In this document: one piece after another, positions 33,104 through 41,126 of the stretch | Numbering within the stretch: the stretch's first letter is position 1 | Layout: the number at the start of each line of letters is the position of its first letter | NCBI GenBank assembly: GCA_002162095.1 | Contig: CP021424.1 | Span: forward strand, 930,001-994,000 | Length of the DNA stretch: 64,000 nt | Reading direction: 5' to 3' | Source of the DNA: Armatimonadetes bacterium Uphvl-Ar2 | GTDB lineage: Bacteria; Armatimonadota; Fimbriimonadia; Fimbriimonadales; Fimbriimonadaceae | Made by a program: the position numbers and the translations under genes | The notes under the pieces: generated by a model | The model's database searches: none | Told to the model about the DNA's origin: nothing | Seen by the model: only the letters and a program-made list of their open reading frames with translations

Positions 33104-34233
33104 AAACCATCACCCTCATCTGGCCGGAAGGCGAAATCGACGCTCTCGGCCCGGCGCCCTCGGGAGGTGGCTTCCAGTTCGTTCCGCGTGACATCGACCA
33201 AGAAGATGACGTCGATACCGGCGATGGCGTGATGATCATCACGCCCTGGCACGAGGAGGCCTGGGATTCTCTCGATGCGGCCCTCGGGGCTTTGCCCGAC
33301 CAAGCCCGCGTGCCGTTGCTCATCGGCCTGATCGGGACAGTAACGAAGGATGACTTGACCGAACTCCAAGGCGCCCTACGCGAAACCGAGTGGGGCCATG
33401 CGCACGTGGTGGTGACCGAGCCCGCCGCGTTTTGGCTGGCGGTGCAGCAAAGTGGGTGGTTGCCCAAGGCGGCTCCTTCACGTTGGCCGCTTTACCAAAA
33501 GGTGGAAAACTCCCCCCTCGGCTTGACGAGCGAGGACCTGGCCCACCGCGTGAAGGCCACGATCCACGAGATTGCTGATGACCTGGGCCGCCTGAAAGCC
33601 GAGGGCACATTGCTCTCCATGGCCGGGCACTGGATGACCCAAGGGCAATACACCCGCGTCCGCCGGACGCTGGAGCTCGCCCTCCTCAATCTCCACGAGT
33701 TGCAGCCGCGCGAGATCATGTTCCCCGCGACGGATGTGGTGGTTCATGCCGGTTTACCGTTCCGCGCCAAGGTGGTGGAGCGGATCTTTGAGCGGATGGT
33801 CACGGACGGCCTGGTGCGGATGGAAAAGCGCCGAGTGGCGCACGCCGATTTCCGCCCCGACCTGCAAAAGCGCACCCGCGAACTGCTCGACCGCGCCTTG
33901 CGCGAACTGGAACTCTGCGGACCGAACGCCCCCACGGTGCCTGAACTCGCCAGCCTTATGCAGGTACCAAGCCAAGCCGTCAGCGAGATCCTTCGCATCG
34001 GTCTGGAAGCCGGCGAGGTAGTGATGGTGGACGAAGAGCGCTATATGGGCCGCGCGCAAATTCTGCAGATTGTCGAAGACATGAAGGCCAAGCTCGACCC
34101 GGACGGCTTCCGAGTCGGCGAGTTCCGGGATGCCCTGGAATCCAGCCGCAAGTTTGCCGTGCCCCTGCTCGAGTGGATCAACAAAAATGGCCTCACCCGC
34201 CGCGAGGGGGAGAGGCACATCTTTGTGGACTAA
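33100..34233 (+). CDS. SelB-type winged-helix protein without GTPase domain
   Basis: 377 residues. The C-terminal ~230 residues match the tandem winged helices that in SelB bind the SECIS RNA: 'FRAKVVERIFERMVTDGLVRMEKRRVAHADF' and the final 'FRVGEFRDALESSRKFAVPLLEWINKNGLTRREG', the most conserved SelB tail. The N-terminal ~145 residues carry no P-loop, DxxG or NKxD; there is only faint resemblance of 'VPLLIGLIGTVTKDDLTELQGALRE' to the second half of a translational GTPase. It is therefore not a working elongation factor. An RNA- or DNA-binding role is the likely one. Translationally coupled to the asparaginase gene. Confidence 0.7.
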   Translation: MKTITLIWPEGEIDALGPAPSGGGFQFVPRDIDQEDDVDTGDGVMIITPWHEEAWDSLDAALGALPDQARVPLLIGLIGTVTKDDLTELQGALRETEWGHAHVVVTEPAAFWLAVQQSGWLPKAAPSRWPLYQKVENSPLGLTSEDLAHRVKATIHEIADDLGRLKAEGTLLSMAGHWMTQGQYTRVRRTLELALLNLHELQPREIMFPATDVVVHAGLPFRAKVVERIFERMVTDGLVRMEKRRVAHADFRPDLQKRTRELLDRALRELELCGPNAPTVPELASLMQVPSQAVSEILRIGLEAGEVVMVDEERYMGRAQILQIVEDMKAKLDPDGFRVGEFRDALESSRKFAVPLLEWINKNGLTRREGERHIFVD

Positions 34234-34279
34234 CTTCTACGGCTAGCCGCTCAGGCTAACCACACGGTTAGCCCAATCT

Positions 34280-35344
34280 CTAGCCAAGTTCCATCAGCTC
34301 ACGGGGGAAGTGCGTCAGCACCACCGGTCCGTTCTCGCTGACGTGGACGTCATCTTCGATCCGCACGCCACCGAAGCCTTCAATGTAAACGCCCGGCTCC
34401 ACCGTCCACACCTGGCCTACGGCCACCGTGTCGTTACTGAGCGGACTCAGGCCGCCAAAGTCGTGCACATCGCGCCCCAAGCCGTGGCCAAGGCCATGGC
34501 CGAAGTACTTCGCCAGGTCCTTCTCGCCCAGCACCGCGCGGGCGTGGGCGTCCACATCCTTGGTCGGCACCCCGGGCACCAGCTTTTGTGTGCACTCCAG
34601 CAGGGCGCGCAGCACTTGGTCGTAGATTTCGCGGTGCCGATCGGTGGCTTTGCCGACTACGAAGGTGCGGGTGATGTCGCTGTTCCAGCCGTCCAACTTG
34701 GCGCCGAGGTCAATGGTCACGAAGTCACCGACTTCCAGCTTGCGCTCGGTGGCCTTGCCGTGCGGGCGGGCGCTGTTGGGGCCGCTCACCACAATCGGCT
34801 CAAAGCCCAGATACGCGCCATTGCGGCGGATGAAGAACTCCAAGTCCAGGTGGATATCCAGCTCGCGCACGCCCGGCTGAATCAAACGCGAAACGTGCTC
34901 CATCGTCGCATCGGCCAGCTTGCAGGCCTCGGCAATCTTCGCCACCTCGTCGGCCGTTTTGATCATTCGCAGCGGGGCAATCAGGTCCGGCATCGGCTTC
35001 AAATCGAAGTCCGGCCACGCCCCGGCCCAGCGCTCAAACGTGCCGTAGGTGACCGTCGGCTCGAATCCTACTTCGCTCAAGCCTTTCTCCTTGGCGAGGT
35101 CCGCGACCACCTGCTCAAATCGCACCGGGTTGCCAAACGTGTGAATCTCCACGCCGTGCACTTGTTCGGCGGCCTGGATGGCGTAGCGGCTATCCGTAAT
35201 GAACGTCGCCCCCGCCGGGGTCACCAGCAGAGAGCCAAATGAGCCCGTAAACCCGGTGAGCCATTGCACGTTGGCGATGTTGTTGACCAGGAGCGCGGCA
35301 TGGCCATCCGCTTGCAGTTGAGCTTGAAGTTTTTGTAGCGACAT
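34280..35344 (-). CDS. pepP: M24 family metallopeptidase (Xaa-Pro aminopeptidase)
   Basis: 354 residues. The N-terminal creatinase-like domain (about 1-125) has 'VNNIANVQWLTGFTGSFGSLLV', and the pita-bread domain has metal ligands in 'TIDLGAKLDGWNSDITRTFVVG' (two Asp), 'FGHGLGHGLGRDVHD' (His), and two Glu near 'VEPGVYIEGFGGVRIEDDV'. It cleaves N-terminal residues preceding proline. It starts 4 nt after the end of aroQ, with a GGAGGA ribosome site, a pairing (aroQ-pepP) found in many bacteria. Confidence 0.93.
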   Translation of the reverse strand: MSLQKLQAQLQADGHAALLVNNIANVQWLTGFTGSFGSLLVTPAGATFITDSRYAIQAAEQVHGVEIHTFGNPVRFEQVVADLAKEKGLSEVGFEPTVTYGTFERWAGAWPDFDLKPMPDLIAPLRMIKTADEVAKIAEACKLADATMEHVSRLIQPGVRELDIHLDLEFFIRRNGAYLGFEPIVVSGPNSARPHGKATERKLEVGDFVTIDLGAKLDGWNSDITRTFVVGKATDRHREIYDQVLRALLECTQKLVPGVPTKDVDAHARAVLGEKDLAKYFGHGLGHGLGRDVHDFGGLSPLSNDTVAVGQVWTVEPGVYIEGFGGVRIEDDVHVSENGPVVLTHFPRELMELG

Positions 35345-35348
35345 GGGT

Positions 35349-35804
35349 TCAAAATCCTCCGACTTCAGGTGCCGTCAGGGCGCGGAGCGCAAGCCGATAG
35401 CCTACGCTACCCAGCCCCACAATCTGCCCGACGGTGATGGGGCTGATGACACTGGTGTGCCGGAAACTTTCGCGGGCGTGCACGTTGCTGAGATGCACTT
35501 CAACCACCGGGATGCGCACGCTCACTAGGGCGTCACGCAGGGCGTAGCTGTAGTGCGTCAGCGCCCCCGGGTTGATGATGATCGCGTTGGCCCACTTGCG
35601 CTCGTCGTGGATGCGGTCAATCAACGCGCCCTCATGGTTGCTCTGGAAGATCTTGAGCTCGATGCCCAGCTCCTGCGAAAGCGCCACTAGTTCGGCATTG
35701 ATGTCGTCTAGGCTCTGCTTGCCGTAGAGCTCGGGTTCTCGAAAGCCGAGCAAGTTCAGATTGGGTCCATTAAGAACCAATACACGTTCGATGGCTTTAT
35801 TCAT
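35349..35804 (-). CDS. aroQ: Type II 3-dehydroquinate dehydratase
   Basis: 151 residues from ATG 35804. '[20 protein letters not shown]' carries the catalytic Arg/Tyr loop, '[15 protein letters not shown]' the EG.LID motif, '[18 protein letters not shown]' and '[21 protein letters not shown]' the catalytic His and substrate-binding residues. It removes water from 3-dehydroquinate in the shikimate pathway. The start overlaps the Trm112-like gene by 8 nt; the sequence upstream in frame is not conserved. Confidence 0.96.
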   Translation of the reverse strand: MNKAIERVLVLNGPNLNLLGFREPELYGKQSLDDINAELVALSQELGIELKIFQSNHEGALIDRIHDERKWANAIIINPGALTHYSYALRDALVSVRIPVVEVHLSNVHARESFRHTSVISPITVGQIVGLGSVGYRLALRALTAPEVGGF

Positions 35805-36018
35805 GGTCAGTCGAGTCGTCAGGAGTGGCGTCGTCGGTGAGGGCATCGCCCGGGCGCAGAGCCGGGATGCCGTTTCGAATCGGAAAGCGTGCCCCGCACT
35901 GGGTGCACACCAAAATCGAGCCTTGCTGGTTCAGCGGCGGGCGCGAATCGCACAAAGGGCAGGCCAACACCGCCAACAGTTGGGGGTCCAGTGCGCCGGA
36001 ATCTTTCTCTGTGCTCAT
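35797..36018 (-). CDS. Trm112 family zinc-ribbon-like protein
   Basis: 73 residues. '[17 protein letters not shown]' and '[19 protein letters not shown]' are the Trm112 core with two CxxC pairs that could hold zinc. In eukaryotes and archaea Trm112 activates methyltransferases; the bacterial small proteins are often next to glycosyltransferase or LpxK genes and have unclear roles. The C terminus is acidic and disordered ([12 protein letters not shown]). It overlaps both neighbours, aroQ and the glycosyltransferase, by a few bases. Confidence 0.85.
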   Translation of the reverse strand: MSTEKDSGALDPQLLAVLACPLCDSRPPLNQQGSILVCTQCGARFPIRNGIPALRPGDALTDDATPDDSTDHE

Positions 36019-37072
36019 CGTCGGGCCTCTTCGTAGACTTCTAGGGTCAAGCGCGCCGTCTCGTTCCAGTCGTACTGGGCCAGGCGCGCCCGTCCCCGGT
36101 GTCGCATCTGCTCCAACCTACCCGAGTCGGCCAGCAGGTCCCGGATGGTCGCGGCCCAGGCTTCGGGGGTGGCGGCTTCCGGATACGCGGCGGCGTCTCC
36201 GCCGACTTCGGGTAGCGCACCGCCCCGGTTAGCCACCACTGGACAATCGCAGGCAAAGGCTTCGAGCAAGGGAATGCCGAACCCCTCGTGGTGACTGGGC
36301 GCCAAATAGAGGCTCGCCCCTTGGTACAGGGCGGTGAGGTCTCCGTCGTCCACGTAGCCGGTCATCACGGCGCCTTCCGGCAGTTCCCCCAGCCAGGTTG
36401 GCCGGTCACCACGCAGGTCACGCCGGCTTGCCGGGCGGCGGCGATGGCCAAGCCCATGTTCTTGCGCGGCCACCGCGTACCCACCGTGAGGACATACGGA
36501 CGCGACACCCCGAGGTGAGCAAGACGAGCCTCGACTTCATCGGGCGCAAAAGGCGTGATGTTGGTGCCGAGTGCGTTGGGGGTGACCCGCACCTTGCCCC
36601 GGGCGGCCGGGATGTAGTGCTCGATCTCCGCTTTCGAGGTCTCCGAGACCGTGATGACGCGCGCCGCCCGCCGCACGGTGGCCGGGAGCGTCCGTTGCAA
36701 AAGGAAACGATCCCGAGGCTGAAACCACTCCGGACCAATGAAGAAGGACACATCATGGATGGTCGTCACACCTCCTCGGCGCACCAGAGGTGAAAGCGAA
36801 TACTGCGTGTGCACCACCTGGGCGCCCAGCTTTTTGGCTGCCTGCGGGAAGTGCCACAAGCTCCACAGGCGGCCCTGCCCCGGCACGTGCGTCCAGATCA
36901 ACCGGGGGTCTTCGGGAACGTTCGCGGGACGAGGTTGGTTAGAACAGAGGTAGATGCGCGCCTGGTGGTCAATGCCCGCCAGTCCGCGGACCAGGCCGTT
37001 CCAATAGGAGGCGTCCCCCGTGTGCCGCGAACCCATCAGGCGCGCGTCTATCGCCACGATCAGTGGGTCCAT
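36015..37072 (-). CDS. Glycosyltransferase family 4, interrupted by a frameshift
   Basis: The N-terminal part (37072 to about 36390, read on to a stop at 36365) has 'MDPLIVAIDARLMGSRHTGDASYWNGLVRGL' and 'VVHTQYSLSPLVRRGGVTTIHDVSFF', and ends in 'RPYVLTVGTRWPRKNMGLAI'. The C-terminal part in the -1 frame continues with 'MTGYVDDGDLTALYQGASLYLAPSHHEGFGIPLLEAFACDCPVV', the GT4 donor-binding ExFGxPxxE region, to 36015. Restoring one base in the 5-C run at 36386-36390 (plus-strand view) gives one protein of about 350 residues. The ATG at 37072 fits the family start; GTG 37084 is an alternative. Its acceptor sugar is unknown. Confidence 0.8.
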
Positions 37073-37150
37073 CGCGACCCCCACTGTGACCTACACCTGG
37101 CGGTCTGCGTCACAATAGAGAGCAGGCCGCGTGGCATCACAGGAGCTATT

Positions 37151-37561
37151 ATGGACAACAACGTGAACCCGGAGAAGCAAGCGAAAACCGCAAAGAAGGG
37201 CCCGACCCCGTTTATGGTGGGGATTGGCATCTTCATTCTGTTCGGCGTGCTCGTCCTTTCCACGCTCGACTTTCGCGCGATTTTTGCCCGGTCCCAGCAG
37301 CAAGCCGCACCGGAAACGACCTCGGCCATCTCGCCGATGTCCACCGAATCGGAAGCCCGCGCCCGCCTGAGCCTCGAAGGTGCCTTTGGCAACTCCAAGA
37401 CTGAAGCCGGCGTGCCCGCCCAGAGCACCATCCTGGTCCCGCGCGGCGACTACAAGCCGAAGCCGAGCAGCGGCAACATCGGTAGCATGTGGTACGACGA
37501 GAACTCCAACGCCCAAGCGCAAATGCGCAAGGAAGCGGCGGGGCAAGCCACCTCCAACTAA
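37151..37561 (+). CDS. Small single-pass membrane protein
   Basis: 136 residues from ATG 37151 with an AGGAG ribosome site. A short basic cytoplasmic N terminus is followed by a single hydrophobic helix (FMVGIGIFILFGVLVLSTLDF, about residues 20-40) and a polar, probably disordered exterior part with 'GSMWYDENSNAQAQMRKEAAG'. No family recognised. It is divergent from the glycosyltransferase gene and convergent with the ABC ATPase gene, ending 1 nt before it. Confidence 0.6.
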   Translation: MDNNVNPEKQAKTAKKGPTPFMVGIGIFILFGVLVLSTLDFRAIFARSQQQAAPETTSAISPMSTESEARARLSLEGAFGNSKTEAGVPAQSTILVPRGDYKPKPSSGNIGSMWYDENSNAQAQMRKEAAGQATSN

Positions 37562-37562
37562 G

Positions 37563-38345
37563 CTAGCCGGTGCGAGCCGGTACCCAACGGGTGCGACCTT
37601 GAGCGTCCACGAGCGGCTCCAGGCGCACCCCAAGGCACTTTTCTAGTTCCGGTGAATTCGCGGCGTCGGCCATGTGGGCAAACGTCACCACTTTCCGCTC
37701 GGCCATCAGCCAGATTTCCGCATCCAGCATCCCCGCCCAGTCCGGGTCGTGGGTGGCCAGCACCACGCCGCGCCCCTCTTGCCGCCAGGCCTGAATGTGC
37801 CCGGCCAGCTCTTGCTGGGCCGGGAAATCAAGGTGCGCCGTGGGCTCATCCATCACCAGCCACTCGGCATCTTGCATCAGAGCCCTGGCCCACTGCACCC
37901 GTTGCCATTCGCCGCCACTGATTTGGGTCACGGCGCGGTCGGCCAGATGCACGATCCCGATGCGATCCAGCACTTCCGTGCACCGCTCTTCCGCCTGCGG
38001 GGCCGGTTGCAGCAGGCTGCCGTGCCGCCAGCCCCCCAGGGCCACCACATCCCGCACGCGGTAGTCCGCCGGGCGATCCGCCGATTGGGGGATATAAGCA
38101 AGGTGCTGCGCCCTCGCGGATTCGGGGAGCGCGGCGAGGCTGGCCGCCTCCACCCTCACTTCGCCCGCCACCGGCGGAATGAGCCCGCACAAGGTGCGCA
38201 GAAACGTGGATTTGCCCGCCCCATTACGGCCCAACAAAGCGTAAACCCGGCCCGGGGCCAGGGTGAGATCCGGAAAGCTGGCCAACGCGCACGGTGGGTA
38301 GCCGACCTCGAGGCCATGCCACCCCAGGGGCTTAGCCAACTTCAT
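37563..38345 (-). CDS. ABC transporter ATP-binding protein (FecE/BtuD-like)
   Basis: 260 residues from ATG 38345. Walker A is 'LLGRNGAGKST', then a Q-loop in 'AYIPQSADRPADYRVRDVVALG', signature 'ISGGEWQRVQWARAL' and Walker B 'WLVMDEPTAHLD' with the switch 'LATHDPDW'. The Q-loop to signature spacing fits ATPases of iron-siderophore and cobalamin importers. No matching FecCD-type permease or binding protein is in the window, so its partner is elsewhere or it serves another transporter. It overlaps the MsbA-like gene by 14 nt. Confidence 0.82.
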   Translation of the reverse strand: MKLAKPLGWHGLEVGYPPCALASFPDLTLAPGRVYALLGRNGAGKSTFLRTLCGLIPPVAGEVRVEAASLAALPESARAQHLAYIPQSADRPADYRVRDVVALGGWRHGSLLQPAPQAEERCTEVLDRIGIVHLADRAVTQISGGEWQRVQWARALMQDAEWLVMDEPTAHLDFPAQQELAGHIQAWRQEGRGVVLATHDPDWAGMLDAEIWLMAERKVVTFAHMADAANSPELEKCLGVRLEPLVDAQGRTRWVPARTG

Positions 38346-40251
38346 CCATCGCCCCCGCCGTGAAGGCGTGGAACATCCCCGCGTACACCCCATCCTTCGC
38401 CATCAGCTCCGTGTGCGAGCCGATCTCAATCAGCTCCCCGCGCCGGATGACCGCAATGCGGCTGGCCCGGCTGGCGGTGGTGAGGCGGTGGGCAATGAAG
38501 AGCGTGGTGCGCTCGGTCATCACTTGGTCCAGCGCTTCGGTGACGTACTTCTCGCTCACGGCGTCGAGGTTGCTGGTGGCTTCGTCCATCACCAGCACCT
38601 TAGGGTCACGGGCGAGGGCGCGCGCAATGGCTAGGCGCTGCATTTCGCCGCCACTCAGCCGGGTGCCGCGCTCCCCGAGTTGGGTTTGCATCCCTTCGGG
38701 CATGCGGGCCACAAAGGCATCCACGTGGGCCTGGGCGGCCGCCCGCTCCACTTGTGCGGCCGGGGCATCCACCGCGCCCAGCCGCAAATTGTCTTCAATC
38801 GTGCCGGCAAACAGGAAGGTCTGCTGGGGCACCACGCCAAATTGCTGCCGCAGCCACGCGAGATCCAGTTCGCGCAGGTCGGTGCCGTCGAGCAGGATTT
38901 GCCCCTCAGTGGGGTCGTAGAACCGCAATAGCAGGTCGGCGATCGTGGACTTCCCCGCCCCGCTCGGACCCACCAGCGCCAACGAGGTCCCCGCCGGGAT
39001 CGTGAAGTTCACATCCCGGAGCGCCAGCGTGCCATCCGGGTAGGCAAAGCTCACGTTGCGAAACTCAACGTCTCCCTTGATGGAGGCCAACTGCATAGCT
39101 CCGCTTTGCAGGGGCTCTTCCTCCACCTCCAGCACCTCGCGTTGCAAGCGTTCGGCGGCGGCCGTCACCTGGTTGTAGGTGTTGTTCATGTTGGCGAAGG
39201 ACCGCGCCCCCTGGTTGATCTGGTCCATGGCCAGGGTCAGGGCCACAATCTGCGAGACCACCAGCATCCCCTGGGCCGCCATCCAGCCACAAATATAGAG
39301 GATCGCCGCCAGTGACACCGCGCCGATGAACTCGACCATGGGACGCAGGGCGGCAAAGCGGCGGGCCGCCTGGATTTGGCTGCCAAAGGCGCGCTCCACC
39401 AGGCCGGAATAGAGGTCACTGATGCGCTGCTCCGCCGCAAACGCCTTGATCACGCGCGTGCCCTGCAGGGCTTCATTGGCCATGGCGTTCAGGTCGCTGA
39501 GGTCGTCTTGCACCACCGCCTGGGCGGCCTTCATGCGGCGGCCGTTGCGGTTCACAAACCACGCCAGCACGGGGATGAAGAGAATGGCGAGCAAGGCCAA
39601 TTGCCACTGCATCCAAATGATGGCGACCAGCGCGGCAATGGCCCGGAACGGGCCGTCAATCCCATCGCGCACCATCCCCACGGCATTGGCGTACACGTTG
39701 ACGTCGTTCGTCAGCGCGCTCTGGATAGAGCCCGTGCGCTTGTCGTTGTAATAGCGCAACGGGAGCCGCTGGAGCTTGCCAAACAGCCGCAGGCGAAGAT
39801 CGGTGCCCAACCGCGCGGAGGCCTTGGTGATGAAGAACGTTTGCCCCCGGGTGAAGAAGTACTTGATCCCGAACACGACCACCACCAGCAGGCACATGAC
39901 GAGAAGATCGCGCAAGGCCTGGTGCTGGCTAGCGGTCATCCCCTTGCCGGAACTCCCTGGCGCCGATGCCGATGTGTCCGCCTCCGATGCGCTGGCCGCC
40001 GGTGCCTCGGCCGCTGGAGCGGAAGGCAAGAGGGGCGCCAGTTGCTGCAATAGCAGGCTACGGCGAGAAGTCGCCGGGGCGTTGGGCTGGCTCGCCCGCT
40101 CGATGCTGGCCATCGCCTGCTCGGTGAGCGGAATCGTGCCCGCCGTCAGCAAAGATGCGACCAAGGCGCACCCGATGCCGAGTCCAATGAGGCGACGTTG
40201 GGCCCTTAAATCCTCCCAAACGAGGGGGTGAAAATGCCACCAACGTGCCAT
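38332..40251 (-). CDS. ABC exporter with fused membrane and ATPase domains (MsbA-like)
   Basis: 639 residues. An N-terminal transmembrane domain has six helices, one before and five after an unusual Ala/Ser/Pro-rich segment (about residues 55-100) between the first two helices. Then comes an ATPase with Walker A 'VGPSGAGKSTIADLLLRFYDP', signature 'LSGGEMQRLAIARAL' and Walker B 'VLVMDEATSNLD'. The type is MsbA/lipid or drug exporter. Given the LPS genes nearby an envelope-lipid flippase is a fair guess, but other cargos are possible. TAAACT lies 10 nt before the ATG. Confidence 0.85.
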   Translation of the reverse strand: MARWWHFHPLVWEDLRAQRRLIGLGIGCALVASLLTAGTIPLTEQAMASIERASQPNAPATSRRSLLLQQLAPLLPSAPAAEAPAASASEADTSASAPGSSGKGMTASQHQALRDLLVMCLLVVVVFGIKYFFTRGQTFFITKASARLGTDLRLRLFGKLQRLPLRYYNDKRTGSIQSALTNDVNVYANAVGMVRDGIDGPFRAIAALVAIIWMQWQLALLAILFIPVLAWFVNRNGRRMKAAQAVVQDDLSDLNAMANEALQGTRVIKAFAAEQRISDLYSGLVERAFGSQIQAARRFAALRPMVEFIGAVSLAAILYICGWMAAQGMLVVSQIVALTLAMDQINQGARSFANMNNTYNQVTAAAERLQREVLEVEEEPLQSGAMQLASIKGDVEFRNVSFAYPDGTLALRDVNFTIPAGTSLALVGPSGAGKSTIADLLLRFYDPTEGQILLDGTDLRELDLAWLRQQFGVVPQQTFLFAGTIEDNLRLGAVDAPAAQVERAAAQAHVDAFVARMPEGMQTQLGERGTRLSGGEMQRLAIARALARDPKVLVMDEATSNLDAVSEKYVTEALDQVMTERTTLFIAHRLTTASRASRIAVIRRGELIEIGSHTELMAKDGVYAGMFHAFTAGAMDEVG

Positions 40252-40324
40252 GCGAAACCGCAGTTTACGCGAGACCCTCTAGTTCCCCGTAAATTCACCG
40301 ATACCTGGAGTGGGACTCTCGCAT

Positions 40325-41047
40325 ATGAAAGCCTTGACCTATATCGCTCTGACGCTTGCCACTGGAGTTGCCGTTGCGGACTCCACCCCGGTGACCACTT
40401 CGGCCGACATCGCTATCAACAGCAAGTATGTGTGGCGCGGCATCAACCTCACGGATGACGTGGTAGTGCAGCCGTCCTTCACCTTCGGCTGGCAAAAATG
40501 GAGCCTCAACCTTTGGGGTAACTACGAAACCACTAACGTGAACGGCTTTAGAAGCCGATTTACCGAAGTGGATACGACGCTGACCTATAGCGACACCGCT
40601 GCCAATGGCACGTGGAGCGCCGGCGTGATCAACTACGCCTTCCCGAACACGGGCGGCAGCGATACCAACGAATTCTTTGGCACCTACACATTCGGCCAAG
40701 CCTTCAACCCGACGGTTGGCCTGTACTGGGACGTGGACGAAGCCAACGGCATCTACCTCAACTTCAGCGCCAGTGACACCAAGGACGTTTCGGGTACCCC
40801 GGGCGCCTCGTGGGGCTGGAATGCCAGCGTGGGCTACGGTACCGAAGACCACAATCAGTTCTACTACGGTAGCAACAAGGCCAGCCTGGCCGACTGGAAG
40901 CTCGGTGGTGTGTTCAACCTGCCCGCCGGTAACGGCACCGCTTACTTCAGCACCGCCTTCACCGGCCTGCTGGATAGCAAGCTGCGCCAGGGTGCGTCCA
41001 ACCGATCCAACTGGGTGATCGGCGCGGGCTACAAGATCAGCTTCTAA
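40325..41047 (+). CDS. Outer-membrane beta-barrel protein
   Basis: 240 residues from ATG 40325, with a signal peptide (KALTYIALTLATGVAVA). The mature sequence is an array of amphipathic strands, with 'SADIAINSKYVWRGINLTDDVVVQPSFTF' at the start, and a C-terminal 'WVIGAGYKISF' ending in Phe for BAM recognition. The phrase 'SKYVWRG' at the start of the barrel recalls the TIGR02001 (gcw_chp) family of unknown function. It is monocistronic, with its own terminator. Confidence 0.75.
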   Translation: MKALTYIALTLATGVAVADSTPVTTSADIAINSKYVWRGINLTDDVVVQPSFTFGWQKWSLNLWGNYETTNVNGFRSRFTEVDTTLTYSDTAANGTWSAGVINYAFPNTGGSDTNEFFGTYTFGQAFNPTVGLYWDVDEANGIYLNFSASDTKDVSGTPGASWGWNASVGYGTEDHNQFYYGSNKASLADWKLGGVFNLPAGNGTAYFSTAFTGLLDSKLRQGASNRSNWVIGAGYKISF

Positions 41048-41069
41048 AGCCGATCTCATCGAAAAGAAA

Positions 41070-41112
41070 AACACCCCGGGGGAAAATCCCTCGGGGTGTT
41101 CTTGTTTTTCCA
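41070..41112. terminator. Bidirectional terminator between barrel gene and subtilase
   Basis: AACACCCCGGGGG and CCCTCGGGGTGTT form a strong stem around AAAAT, followed by CTTGTTTTT; the minus strand has TTTTT after the stem too. Confidence 0.85.
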
Positions 41113-41126
41113 GGCTTGCGCCGGGC

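Noticed and set aside
34253-34273. GGCTAACC/GGTTAGCC hairpin between the convergent SelB-tail and pepP genes
   Set aside because: The stem is good but no T run follows on either side, so a terminator is not supported.
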